64,000 nt of DNA from an uncultured Verrucomicrobiae bacterium (GTDB lineage Bacteria; Verrucomicrobiota; Verrucomicrobiia; Limisphaerales; UBA1096), in assembly GCA_937770485.1 (NCBI GenBank), contig CALJHX010000017.1, forward strand, positions 1 through 64,000, given 5' to 3'. The translations under genes were made by a program, and so were the position numbers. Shown piece by piece: positions 25,587 through 33,854 of the stretch. Positions within the stretch are counted from its first letter, which is position 1. Every line of letters starts with the position of its first letter. Below the pieces are notes generated by a model, which saw only the letters and a program-made list of their open reading frames with translations, was not told the DNA's origin and searched no databases.

Positions 25587-26909
25587 ATGAGGAAAACAAT
25601 CACATTTATAATCTCCGTAGTCATCTTAGGCTTCAACGGGCGGGCGGAAAAAGTGGACTTTGCTAAATCGATTCAAGGCGTCTTCGAGGCGCGTTGCATC
25701 GATTGTCACGGCCCTAAAAAACAAAAAGGAGATCTCAGGCTCGACAGTCAAGAGGCAGCGTTGGCTGAGGTTGTGAAACCTGGCAAGTCAGGCGAAAGCG
25801 AGCTCTACAAACATATCTCTTTACCTGCTGACCATGAGGATATAATGCCACCAAAGGGAGACCCGCTAACCAAGGGGCAGATTGCCGCTATTAAGCAATG
25901 GATCGATGCAGGTGCCAATTGGCCAAAGGAGTTGGTGTTGATCAGCGCCAAGGATCGTGCGGCCGCAGAGGCCGACGCCAACAAGCTGCCGGAGCCGGAA
26001 ATCAAGGAGGCACCCGTTTCCGATGCCGAGAAGGCGGCCATCGCGAGTTTGACTTCCGGAGAGGGGCTCGGTGAGAAGTTCAGCGCCCCGCTGGTGATGG
26101 CGCTGGCCCAGAACACCAAGCTGATCTATGCCAACTTTCGACTCGTCGGCAAGAACGTCAACGATGGCCACCTCGCTCCGCTGGCCGAGATTCAAAACCT
26201 CAGCGAACTCGACCTCGCCAACACACAAATCACAGCTGTCGGTTTGGGGCATATCAAGGGGAGCAAAAACCTCACGAAGCTCAGCCTCGCCAACACGTCC
26301 ATTGACGACGCGGCGCTGAAACAGATCGAGGGACTCACCAATCTGATGTCGCTCAACCTCTACAACACCAAGGTGACCGACGCCGGCCTGACAAGCCTCA
26401 GGAACATGAAGTTCCTGCGCAAGGTTTACGCGTGGCAGAGCGGCATCACTGAGAAGGGCGCGGCTGAGTTGGAGAAGGCGTTGCCCAACGTGGAGGTCAA
26501 CCTCGGTTTCAAACTCGCCAAGGTTGAACCGAAGAAGGAAGAGAAAAAAGAGCCCAAAAAGGAAACTTCAAAACCAAAAAAAGAAGAACCCAAGCCTGAA
26601 AAGAAGGAAGAAAAGAAAGCGGAAGTGAAGCAGGTCGCATTCAACAAGAAATGCCCGGTCAGCAGCAAGGACGTCGATCCGGCCAAGCTCTTCGCAATCA
26701 ACTTCTGTTGCGGCAACTGTCTCGCCGATTTCACCAAGGCCCCGGCCAAGCACATCGCCAATGTGAAGGGGCCAGACAATGAAAAGTGTCCAATCAGCGG
26801 CAAAGACATCGACGCGTCTAAGCAATTCGTGATCGGCTTCTGCTGCGGCAACTGCCTCGCCGATTTCACCAAGGCCCCGGCCAAGCACATTGCCAAGGTG
26901 AAGAAATAA
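25587..26909 (+). CDS. Exported cytochrome-c (PSC1) / leucine-rich-repeat / duplicated cysteine-motif protein
   Basis: 440 aa from the ATG at 25587 (a TTG at 25572 is possible). A signal peptide is followed by a planctomycete-type cytochrome domain with C37-I-D-C-H and PPKGDPLTKGQIAAIKQWIDAGA. Next are leucine-rich repeats (about 180-305: LSELDLANTQIT, LTKLSLANTSID, LMSLNLYNTKVT). A Lys/Glu-rich linker follows (EPKKEEKKEPKKE), then two near-identical cysteine motifs, CPVSSKDVDPAKLF..FCCGNCLADF and CPISGKDIDASKQF..FCCGNCLADF, each of YHS/TRASH-like metal-binding character. Likely a periplasmic or surface protein binding heme and another metal. The two motifs are also very similar in DNA (around 26703 and 26838), showing a recent internal duplication. 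Confidence 0.8.
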   Translation: MRKTITFIISVVILGFNGRAEKVDFAKSIQGVFEARCIDCHGPKKQKGDLRLDSQEAALAEVVKPGKSGESELYKHISLPADHEDIMPPKGDPLTKGQIAAIKQWIDAGANWPKELVLISAKDRAAAEADANKLPEPEIKEAPVSDAEKAAIASLTSGEGLGEKFSAPLVMALAQNTKLIYANFRLVGKNVNDGHLAPLAEIQNLSELDLANTQITAVGLGHIKGSKNLTKLSLANTSIDDAALKQIEGLTNLMSLNLYNTKVTDAGLTSLRNMKFLRKVYAWQSGITEKGAAELEKALPNVEVNLGFKLAKVEPKKEEKKEPKKETSKPKKEEPKPEKKEEKKAEVKQVAFNKKCPVSSKDVDPAKLFAINFCCGNCLADFTKAPAKHIANVKGPDNEKCPISGKDIDASKQFVIGFCCGNCLADFTKAPAKHIAKVKK

Positions 26910-27229
26910 ACGAGCGAACGATTTCCCTGGAGGCACGGATGGGTTTGGAAGCTCCCCAATTCCAATAGAACCGAAATTCTTCAACTATCGGCCAACGGTG
27001 TAAACTCATTGCAGCCACAGAGGCGCAATTCCCCGCATCCTGAAATTGTCTAGGGTTGTTTCTTGAACATAAACGACAATGGGAAGAATAATCAATCTGC
27101 GTATATCGGCGATATCTGCGGACAAAAAATAAATCCAGTCCGATGATTGGAGGATCAGCACAGCAAACTTTGGTCAAGCACTTGCCTCACTGCGCCGACG
27201 CCGTTAGCTTGTCAAAGCGCTAGGTTACG
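26910..27229. other. Intergenic region, no gene seen
   Basis: 320 bp without a supported gene on either strand. The only structure noted is a run of three imperfect 9-bp units (AATCTGCGT, ATATCGGCG, ATATCTGCG) at 27094-27120. No clear promoter or terminator was recognised. Confidence 0.5.
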
Positions 27230-27700
27230 ATGGACGAGTTGCAGGAACAATTTGACGATGCCACGTTTGCCTTCAGCCAAGGCGACTTTGGTCAGGCGGC
27301 TGCCGGCTTTGAGACGATCCTCGCGGTGGATGAAAACCACTTCGATGCCCGCATGTCGCTCAGCATGGCGTTGTGCCGACTGGAGCAGAACGAGCGGGCG
27401 ATCGAGGAAGGGCACAAGGCCGAGAAACTGCGCCCGAACGACCAGTTGGTGCATACGAACCTCTCGCTGTTTTACGTGAAAACCGGCAACAAGGATGCTG
27501 CGGAGCATCACGGGCTTCAGTCGAAAATCGCCTCGTGGAAACAGCCCGGCGCGACCGCGCCCTCAAGTGACGAAAGCGGTGACGAGTTGCAAATGGCCAA
27601 GCCGAAGGCGGAGTCGTTCAAGCTGCCGGGCAAGTTCCCCGAGATGCCGTGGCGGAAGAATCGCAACAAAGGCCAAGCGGAGGGCTCCGCTGATGAGTGA
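27230..27700 (+). CDS. TPR-repeat protein
   Basis: 156 aa, no signal peptide. The helical repeats DDATFAFSQGDFGQAAAGFETILAVDENHFDARMSLSM (in parts) and LCRLEQNERAIEEGHKAEKLRPNDQLVHTNLSLFYVKTGNKDAAEHH are two to three tetratricopeptide units covering about residues 5-100, followed by a low-complexity tail with KLPGKFPEMPWRKNRNKG. Presumably a cytoplasmic protein-protein adaptor. The Rieske gene starts inside its last codons (8-bp overlap), so the two are translationally coupled. Confidence 0.8.
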   Translation: MDELQEQFDDATFAFSQGDFGQAAAGFETILAVDENHFDARMSLSMALCRLEQNERAIEEGHKAEKLRPNDQLVHTNLSLFYVKTGNKDAAEHHGLQSKIASWKQPGATAPSSDESGDELQMAKPKAESFKLPGKFPEMPWRKNRNKGQAEGSADE

Positions 27701-28007
27701 CCGGTTTGTGCGGGTCGCCGCGTGCGACGAACTGCGGGAGGACGGCGGCATCCAGCGCACGGTAGGCGATCGCGAAGTCGGCCTGTTCAAACTTGGCGAC
27801 GGGGTGTGCGCCATTGACGGCGTCTGCCCGCACGTCGGCGGTCCGCTGGGCGAGGGCTTTGTCGAGAACGGAAAAGTTTACTGCCCGATGCACGGTTGGC
27901 CGTTTGACCTGCGGACCGGCCAGTGCGAGACGAACCCAAACGCGAAGGTGGATTGCTTCGAAACCAAGGTGGAGGACGGCGAAGTGTTCGTTCGTCTCAC
28001 CGAATAA
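27693..28007 (+). CDS. Small Rieske [2Fe-2S] ferredoxin-like protein
   Basis: 104 aa from the ATG at 27693. The Rieske cluster ligands are complete: C-P-H in VCPHVGGPLGEG and C-x-x-H in YCPMHGWPFDLRTG. Size and sequence match NirD-like or dioxygenase-ferredoxin-like small Rieske proteins that pass electrons to a partner oxidoreductase, none of which is adjacent. It overlaps the TPR gene by 8 bp and is followed after 7 bp by a small coiled-coil gene. Confidence 0.9.
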   Translation: MSDRFVRVAACDELREDGGIQRTVGDREVGLFKLGDGVCAIDGVCPHVGGPLGEGFVENGKVYCPMHGWPFDLRTGQCETNPNAKVDCFETKVEDGEVFVRLTE

Positions 28008-28014
28008 TTTAACG

Positions 28015-28287
28015 ATGAAATCAGCATATGAACTGGCGATGGAACGATTGGAGAAGGAGTCTCCGACTAATGAGATAAGCGACGAGTTGAAGGCCAAGCT
28101 GGCCGAGATCAGCAAGGTATACGAGGCGAAGATCGCTGACCGCGAGGTGTTTCTCAACGGCGAAATCGCCAAGGCAGAATCGGCCGGCGAATTTGAGGCG
28201 ATTGAGCAGTTTAACAAGCAACTGGCAAGCGACCGAAAGGTGCTCGAGGCCGAACTCGAGGAAAAGAAAAACGAGCTCCGCGCTTAG
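28015..28287 (+). CDS. Small coiled-coil protein
   Basis: 90 aa from the ATG at 28015. It is almost entirely charged helix (KAKLAEISKVYEAKIADRE, ASDRKVLEAELEEKKNELRA), so probably a coiled coil. MKSAYELAMERLEKESP is an opening I associate with a conserved hypothetical family of Verrucomicrobia, from memory only. Third gene of the TPR-Rieske operon. It overlaps the convergent NUDIX gene by 4 bp. Confidence 0.75.
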   Translation: MKSAYELAMERLEKESPTNEISDELKAKLAEISKVYEAKIADREVFLNGEIAKAESAGEFEAIEQFNKQLASDRKVLEAELEEKKNELRA

Positions 28288-28847
28288 TCGGCGTTTTCCG
28301 CGATCTGAAATCGGAAGAGCGCGGCGACCATCAGCGAGTGGCCGATCGTGCCATTGTCGATCAGCTTCGGAATTTCCGCGAGCGGCACGAGTCGGGTGAT
28401 CAAATCTTCCCCGGCGTCGAGTTCGGTATCGTGCTGTTTGGCGGCGTTGCGGATGACGACGGTGTGCACTTTGTTGTTCATGATCGCCGGGTTGGCATAA
28501 ACGAATCCGCCGCCCTTTGGCGCATCTCCCGCGTAGCCGGTTTCCTCGCGCAATTCGCGCGCCGCCGTTTCCAGCGGACCTTCGCCGGGATCGATCATGC
28601 CGCCGGGCAGTTCCAATTCGACGAGGTTCGTTCCCTGCCGATATTGCTCAACCATCACCAGTCGATCGTCGGGTGTCAGTGCGATGATGTTGCACCAGTC
28701 CACCGACTCGATCACAAAAAACTCGTGCTCTTTGCCGGTGCGCGGTGAGGTGCGGAGGTCGGAGCGCACCTTGAAAATTTTGTAGTCGCCGGCGCTGCGG
28801 CTCTCCTTCAGCGGCCAGGGAGTCAGTTCCGGTTTTTTAATCGGCAT
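28284..28847 (-). CDS. NUDIX hydrolase (ADP-ribose pyrophosphatase-like)
   Basis: 187 aa with a complete Nudix box, GGMIDPGEGPLETAARELREETG, readable as G-x5-E-x7-REUxEExG. The sequence before it (WCNIIALTPDDRLVMVEQYRQGTNLVELELP) is the pattern of ADP-ribose/sugar-nucleotide pyrophosphatases (NudF-like). It hydrolyses a nucleoside diphosphate linked to another group; the substrate is not certain. It overlaps the start of the upstream 66-aa gene by 11 bp and belongs to the minus-strand set 28284-30557. Confidence 0.9.
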   Translation of the reverse strand: MPIKKPELTPWPLKESRSAGDYKIFKVRSDLRTSPRTGKEHEFFVIESVDWCNIIALTPDDRLVMVEQYRQGTNLVELELPGGMIDPGEGPLETAARELREETGYAGDAPKGGGFVYANPAIMNNKVHTVVIRNAAKQHDTELDAGEDLITRLVPLAEIPKLIDNGTIGHSLMVAALFRFQIAENAD

Positions 28848-29037
28848 CGTTTTGTTCCTTCGCGGCCCAGCCTTGTCGCATGAGGCTGAGCAGGTGTGCG
28901 GTGGCTTCCTCGCGCGGGATGTTTCGCTCGACGGCCAGTTGCCCGGAGCGCTTGGCCAACTGTGCCGCCATCTCGCCGGCCTTGGCCTCGGGGCACCCCA
29001 TCGTGGTCAGCAGTTGGGCCAAGTCGGAGTTGTTCAT
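28837..29037 (-). CDS. Small helical protein, unknown
   Basis: 66 aa: MNNSDLAQLLTTMGCPEA followed by KAGEMAAQLAKRSGQLAVE and a short helical tail. No signal peptide and no family I recognise. Support comes from position: it lies between the cyclophilin and NUDIX genes, on the same strand, and its last 11 bases overlap the NUDIX start. It carries a near-copy of the iterated palindrome (CTTGGCCAAC). Confidence 0.55.
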   Translation of the reverse strand: MNNSDLAQLLTTMGCPEAKAGEMAAQLAKRSGQLAVERNIPREEATAHLLSLMRQGWAAKEQNDAD

Positions 29038-29074
29038 CGGCTTGGCTCACGCGGCAGTGCAGCGCTTGGTTAAG

Positions 29075-29584
29075 TCAGGCCACGCGGATGGTGGTGACCT
29101 CGACGCGTTCCATTGGCTTGCTGTTCTCGCCGCTGCTGCTTGGGCCGACCGGTGTGTCGCCGATGTCGCCCAGTGCGTCGTCGCCACCGCTCAATTGGCC
29201 GAAGGCGGTGTATTGGCCGTTGAGGAAATCGGCGTCACCGAGACAGACGAAAAACTGGCTGCCGGCAGAGTCGGGATCAGCCGAGCGGGCCATTGAGATG
29301 ACGCCGCGAACGTGAAGCCGGTCGTTGAACTCAGCTTTGATTTTGTAGCCGGGATCGCCGGTGCCCCAAAGGTTCTCGAGTGACTCGTCTTTGGTTTGCG
29401 GGTCGCCGCCCTGGATCATGAACCCGGCCATGATGCGGTGAAAGCAGGTGCCGTCGTAAAAGCCGTCGTTGGCGAGCTTGGTGAAGTTTTCCACCGTGCC
29501 AGGGGCGACATCGGCCCAAAGCTCGATGCTCATTTCCCCCTTAGTGGTTTTTATTGTTGCGGTAGGATTTGTGTTTTCGGACAT
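29075..29584 (-). CDS. Peptidyl-prolyl cis-trans isomerase, cyclophilin type
   Basis: 169 aa from the ATG whose first base is 29584. A cyclophilin of the PpiB class, which catalyses proline isomerisation during folding. Visible: IKTTKGEMSIELWADVAPGTVENF, the active-site stretch FHRIMAGFMIQGGDP, GVISMARSADPDSAGSQFF and FGQLSGGDDALGDI. There is no signal peptide, so it is cytoplasmic. The frame continues upstream into the ThuA gene but MSENTNPTATIKTTKG is the natural start. It follows ThuA after 13 bp. Confidence 0.93.
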   Translation of the reverse strand: MSENTNPTATIKTTKGEMSIELWADVAPGTVENFTKLANDGFYDGTCFHRIMAGFMIQGGDPQTKDESLENLWGTGDPGYKIKAEFNDRLHVRGVISMARSADPDSAGSQFFVCLGDADFLNGQYTAFGQLSGGDDALGDIGDTPVGPSSSGENSKPMERVEVTTIRVA

Positions 29585-29597
29585 GTCGAATTTAGTA

Positions 29598-30557
29598 TCA
29601 GTCGGCCAGCGAGACGTGGTCTGCGCTCGGGAATTTTTTGGGCAGTGGCTGGGTGACTTTGCCGGTGGCGAGCCACTCGGCGGCGCGGTTGATCGTGGCG
29701 ATGAAGCCGACGCATTGCAGCGCCTTGCCGTTCTCATGGCCCATCGGCGTATGGAAAATGATGCCTTTGCCGTAATTGATCGTCATCATCATCGGCTCGT
29801 GCCGCTTGCTCTTGGCGCTGTAGGCGGTGGCCAGCACGTTCATGTTTTCGGCCGGGCCGCGGAGGGAGTCGTACAGTTCGTCCTGCGCGTGCATCCACTC
29901 GGCCGGCATGCTTTTGGTGACCGGGTGCGCGTCGTCGCGAACGACGATCTTGAAAGCGTGTTGCGGTCCGTGACTGCCGCCGCCGCCGGGCTGCGTGTTG
30001 CGGACGATTTTGCCGTCGTCGCCATAGTAAACGTACGGGCCGTGTTTCTCGTTGCGCCCGCCCCAACCGCCGAGGCCGATCATTTTGTTGTACTCAAGCC
30101 AGTTCGGAAACGAGTTGTCGGCGGCATGGACCACGATGAATCGCCCGCCGTTTTTCATGTATTTTTCAAACGCGCGCTGCACTGGCTTGGGCCACTCCTC
30201 GCCGTTGTAGTTGCTTACGATGACATCATATTCTTTGAACGCTGGCCTGAAGGCATCCCAGCTGGCCTGAAACTCCTCGCGGATTTTTTTGGCGGCCTCG
30301 GCCGCCTTGGCCTGCTGGCCCTCGCTCAGGTTTCGCGGCGCGCGGGGGGCGCGCGGTGGGGAGGTGAGCACATCCACTTGGAACAATGCGGTTTTCTCCA
30401 TCTGCGCCTTCATGTACGGCGTCATGGCTTTCCAGTTGTGGTTGTTCTGTCCATCGACGAACAGTACCGTGATTTTTTTAGCAAACGCTGGGCTTGCCAC
30501 TGCGGCGAGGAGCAGCGCGGCGGCGATCCATTTTTGGGGAATGATTGCGCGAGGCAT
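29598..30557 (-). CDS. Exported ThuA-like domain protein
   Basis: 319 aa from the ATG at 30557 (an upstream start at 30596 is less likely because it precedes the signal peptide). The signal peptide IAAALLLAAVASPAFA is followed by KKITVLFVDGQNNHNWKAMTPYM. Next come a glutamine-amidotransferase-like fold region (DVIVSNYNGEEWPKPVQRAFEKYMKNGGRFIVVHAADNSF in parts) and HPMGHENGKALQ-like sequence near the end. ThuA-like proteins are common in PVC bacteria and thought to act on sugars such as trehalose derivatives; activity unproven. First gene of the minus-strand set that includes the cyclophilin, the 66-aa gene and NUDIX. Confidence 0.85.
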   Translation of the reverse strand: MPRAIIPQKWIAAALLLAAVASPAFAKKITVLFVDGQNNHNWKAMTPYMKAQMEKTALFQVDVLTSPPRAPRAPRNLSEGQQAKAAEAAKKIREEFQASWDAFRPAFKEYDVIVSNYNGEEWPKPVQRAFEKYMKNGGRFIVVHAADNSFPNWLEYNKMIGLGGWGGRNEKHGPYVYYGDDGKIVRNTQPGGGGSHGPQHAFKIVVRDDAHPVTKSMPAEWMHAQDELYDSLRGPAENMNVLATAYSAKSKRHEPMMMTINYGKGIIFHTPMGHENGKALQCVGFIATINRAAEWLATGKVTQPLPKKFPSADHVSLAD

Positions 30558-30645
30558 CGTGGTGCGGACGGTGACGGGAGCGCGGGCGGTTCGCAAGCCA
30601 AAAGCCAGGCGCTCGACTCAGCATTTGTAGTCGGGCAATCTCCCT

Positions 30646-32244
30646 GTGTTGATAGGGGCAAAACAACTTGGCCAAGCGCGTTGGCTGCTGGCGGCGATGG
30701 TGGGGTTGGCGTTGGCGCTGGCTTTCCCGGAGCCGCGCTGGCTTGGGCTCGCCTGGCTCGTGCCGGGCGCCTGGCTGGCGGTCGTTGCCGGGGAGCAGCG
30801 TTGGCGCTTGTTCGGCCTGGCCTTTGTTGCGGCGGTGGTCTTTCGGTTGGTTTCGCTGCGGTTCCTGCTGAACATGCCGCACACTGCCGGGGCGATTAGT
30901 GGATGGCTGGCGCTCAGTTTTTATTCGGCCCTGTATCCCGCGGCCTGGGCGTGGATTTGCGGCGACTGGCTGCGGGACGGCTTGTCCAAGCTGCAATGGC
31001 CGTGGTTTCGGCGGCTTGGCTTTGGGCTGTTCGCAGCCGCAGCCTGGGTGGGATCGGAGATGTTGCAGGCGCGGATGCTCGGCGGGTATCCGTGGAACTT
31101 TCTTGGCGTTAGCCAGTTTGAAAACCTGCCGCTGATCCAAATCGCCTCGGTGGCCGGCGTGTACGGCGTGTCGTTTTTGGTGGTGTGGGCGTCGGTGAGC
31201 CTGCTGTTCGCCGTGCTTCAAATCCGCCGCTCGCCCGCCAACCCTTGGTCGTGGACGGCCGATGTGGCCCTGCCGTTGCTGGCGATTGGCTTGGTTTTTG
31301 GCTGGGGCTTTTTTCGTGTCGCCAAAGTGCCGCCGCCGGCGAACAAGCTGGCCGTCGCGCTGGTGCAGCCGAGCATCCCGCAGCAGTTGATTTGGCAAAG
31401 CGGCACCGGCGACGAGCGCTTGGAAAAGGTGCTGGAGCTGTCGCGGCTGGCGTTGGCCACCAAGCCGGATTTGCTGGTTTGGCCGGAGGCTTGCGTGTCG
31501 ATTTCGCCGGAGCGATGGCCGGAAGTTTTTGACATGGTGAAGTCGAGCGGCGTGACACTGCTCTTCGGCGCGGATGATGTCGAGTCGGGTGCGGACGAAG
31601 TTCGCTATTTCAACAGCGCCGTTTTTCTGACGCCTGACGGCCCGCAGTTGCCGAGCTATCGCAAGCGGCGGCTGGTCATGTTTGGCGAGTACATCCCGTT
31701 CGAGAAGGCGCTGCCGTTCATGAAATATTTGTCGCCGATCGGGGGCAGTTTTTCCGCCGGGACGGAGCCGGTGCAGTTCACGCTGCCGGACGGCGAATAC
31801 ACGATCGCGCCTTTGATCTGTTTCGAGGACTCGTTCCCGCACGGCGGCCGCGAGCACGTGTCGCCGGAGACAGACTTGCTGGTGAACCTGACCAACGACG
31901 GCTGGTTTGGTACCGGACCGGAGCAGTGGCAGCACGCGGCCAACGCCGTCTTTCGCGCGGTGGAGAACGGCGTGTCGCTGGTCCGCTGTGCCAACAACGG
32001 GTTGACGTGCTGGATCGGCCCGCTTGGCCAAGTGCGGCAGTTTTACGGGCAGGAGAGCGGCGATATTTACGGAGCTGGGTTTGTGTCGTTCGAGGTGCGG
32101 CTTGGCCAACCGCTTGGCCGGACGGTTTACAACCGGCACGGCGACGTTTTTGGCTGGGCCTGTTTTGCCTTGGCGCTGGGCGTCACCGGGGTTCGCCGCG
32201 TTCGCGTTAAGCGGAGGCTCCACACCGGCGGGCGAATCGGTTAA
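30646..32244 (+). CDS. lnt: Apolipoprotein N-acyltransferase
   Basis: Last enzyme of lipoprotein maturation in the inner membrane: adds the third acyl chain to the N-terminal cysteine. 532 aa, starting at GTG 30646. About six hydrophobic segments in the first 210 residues and one near the C-terminus flank a nitrilase domain. That domain has the catalytic triad regions LVWPEACVS (Glu), YRKRRLVMFGEYIPFE (Lys) and APLICFEDSFP (Cys). It fits the presence of many predicted lipoproteins in this genome, including the ankyrin lipoproteins after 49.7 kb. The iterated palindrome occurs at 30667 and 32023. Confidence 0.93.
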   Translation: MLIGAKQLGQARWLLAAMVGLALALAFPEPRWLGLAWLVPGAWLAVVAGEQRWRLFGLAFVAAVVFRLVSLRFLLNMPHTAGAISGWLALSFYSALYPAAWAWICGDWLRDGLSKLQWPWFRRLGFGLFAAAAWVGSEMLQARMLGGYPWNFLGVSQFENLPLIQIASVAGVYGVSFLVVWASVSLLFAVLQIRRSPANPWSWTADVALPLLAIGLVFGWGFFRVAKVPPPANKLAVALVQPSIPQQLIWQSGTGDERLEKVLELSRLALATKPDLLVWPEACVSISPERWPEVFDMVKSSGVTLLFGADDVESGADEVRYFNSAVFLTPDGPQLPSYRKRRLVMFGEYIPFEKALPFMKYLSPIGGSFSAGTEPVQFTLPDGEYTIAPLICFEDSFPHGGREHVSPETDLLVNLTNDGWFGTGPEQWQHAANAVFRAVENGVSLVRCANNGLTCWIGPLGQVRQFYGQESGDIYGAGFVSFEVRLGQPLGRTVYNRHGDVFGWACFALALGVTGVRRVRVKRRLHTGGRIG

Positions 32245-32268
32245 GATGCTGTCCGCGTTCGCGCCATT

Positions 32269-33228
32269 ATGATCCCAAGGGAGATTCTCAAAAAAATCCG
32301 GCAAATCGAGATTCGCACCAAGCGTCTCGTCACCGAGACGTTGGCAGGGCAGTACCACAGCGCGTTCAAGGGGCAGGGGTTGCACTTCGAGGAGGTGCGC
32401 GAGTACACGCCTGGTGACGAGATCCGGTGGATCGACTGGAACGTCACCGCCCGGATGAACCAACCATTTGTTAAGGTGTACTCGGAGGAGCGCGAGCTGA
32501 CGCTGATGCTGTTGGTGGATCTGAGCGGATCCGGACTCTTTGGTTCGGTCGAGCAAACCAAGCGCGAGATCGCCGCCGAGCTGGCCTCGGTACTGGCTTT
32601 TTCCGCCATTCGTAACAACGACAATGTGGGTCTGATCCTATTTACAGACAAGGTCGAAAAATTTGTGCCGCCGAGGAAGGGTCGCTTTCACGTACTGCGA
32701 GTGATCCGCGAGATTCTTTTTTTCGAGCCGGAAAACCGCGGCACTAACCTGAACGGTGCGTTGGAATTTCTAGGTCGCGTGGTGGCGCGCAAGGCGATTA
32801 CAGTCTGCGTGTCTGATTTCCTAGGGCAGACGAACCCGAGCCGGAGGTCGGTGGAGGCGCATCTTCGTCGGGAGGTCGTTCTCTCGGAGACCCTGGCGCA
32901 GACGTCGGCCACGGCGTTGCGGCAGGCCAACCGCCGGCACGACGTGGTGGCGGTGCAGGTCACCGATCCGCGCGAACTTGAATTGCCGGATGTTGGCTGG
33001 GTGGTGTTGCAGGATGCTGAGACGGGGCAGGTCGTCGAGATTAACACCGGCGACGATCGCCGCCGCGTGGCCTACGCCCAACGGCAGGCCGACGCGCAGG
33101 AGGAACTCGTGCGGTTGTTCCGCACCTCGGGTATCGACTCGATTCAGCTTCACACCGACAAGCCGTACATCACGGCGCTCGAGCAATTTTTTGAAATGCG
33201 CCTGAAACGCCGGCACCTCGCTGCCTGA
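32269..33228 (+). CDS. DUF58 domain protein
   Basis: 319 aa, cytoplasmic, VWA-like fold. It has the conserved DUF58 block GLHFEEVREYTPGDEIRWIDWNVTARMNQPFVKVYSEERE and a degenerate MIDAS-like LLVDLSGSGLFG. First gene of a DUF58-DUF4381-VWA set (32269-34870). In other bacteria this set is normally preceded by a MoxR AAA+ ATPase; here lnt is upstream instead. Role inferred: part of a MoxR-linked chaperone or envelope-stress system (BatABD-like). Its stop codon shares a base with the next start codon. Confidence 0.9.
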   Translation: MIPREILKKIRQIEIRTKRLVTETLAGQYHSAFKGQGLHFEEVREYTPGDEIRWIDWNVTARMNQPFVKVYSEERELTLMLLVDLSGSGLFGSVEQTKREIAAELASVLAFSAIRNNDNVGLILFTDKVEKFVPPRKGRFHVLRVIREILFFEPENRGTNLNGALEFLGRVVARKAITVCVSDFLGQTNPSRRSVEAHLRREVVLSETLAQTSATALRQANRRHDVVAVQVTDPRELELPDVGWVVLQDAETGQVVEINTGDDRRRVAYAQRQADAQEELVRLFRTSGIDSIQLHTDKPYITALEQFFEMRLKRRHLAA

Positions 33229-33854
33229 TGCCGACGACCTCCAGCACCAACTCCGCGGCCCCGTTTTTGCCCGATCCCGCCGCCGCGACGAACGTTGCAG
33301 CTACGCAGGAAATCCCGGACATCCGGGGGCTGAAGGACGTGATTGATATCCCCACCGGCAATGAGTGGGTCTTGTGGCTGTTCGTTGCGGTAGCGGCGCT
33401 GGTGGTCACCGGGGTCGCCGCTTGGTTTGTCCGCCGCCGCTTGGCCAGGCGCAGCGAAGAGCTTGCACCCCCGCCGCCCCCGCCGCCGCATGTCGTGGCG
33501 TGGGAGCGGCTGCAGCGGGCGCTTGGTCTGATCCACGAGGCCGAGCAGTTTTGCACGGAGGTATCGCAAATCATTCGCGTCTATCTTGAGGAGCGGTTCA
33601 ACCTTCACGCGCCGGACCGAACGACCGAGGAGTTTCTGTTTGAACTGCAGTCGAGCCAGCGCCTGATCTGCGAACACAAGCAACTGCTCGCCGACTTCCT
33701 CGGCGAATGCGACATGGTGAAGTTCGCCAAGGCGGAGCCGCCGGAGCAGGAGTTGCTCAACCTCCACGAGGCCGCCAGCCGATTGGTCGGTGAAACTCAG
33801 CCGAGTTTGCGCGAGGAAACAGTGGGCGAGGAGGAGTCCCAAGTGGAAGAATGA
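33228..33854 (+). CDS. DUF4381-like membrane protein
   Basis: 208 aa. A proline/alanine-rich N-terminus leads to IPDIRGLKDVIDIPTG, then one transmembrane helix (about 48-68), RRRLARRSEELAPPPPPPPP and a cytoplasmic helical domain (HVVAWERLQRALGLIHEAEQF, TTEEFLFELQSS). This is the layout of DUF4381 proteins that sit between DUF58 and VWA genes. It overlaps both neighbours by 1 and 4 bp, so the three are translationally coupled. Confidence 0.75.
   Translation: MPTTSSTNSAAPFLPDPAAATNVAATQEIPDIRGLKDVIDIPTGNEWVLWLFVAVAALVVTGVAAWFVRRRLARRSEELAPPPPPPPHVVAWERLQRALGLIHEAEQFCTEVSQIIRVYLEERFNLHAPDRTTEEFLFELQSSQRLICEHKQLLADFLGECDMVKFAKAEPPEQELLNLHEAASRLVGETQPSLREETVGEEESQVEE

Noticed and set aside
27094-27120. 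Three 9-bp units as a microsatellite or regulator array
   Set aside because: Too short and imperfect to assign any function.
30478-32556. 692-codon minus-strand frame opposite lnt and DUF58
   Set aside because: Arg/His/Pro-rich composition typical of the antisense of GC-rich genes; it overlaps well-supported plus-strand genes.
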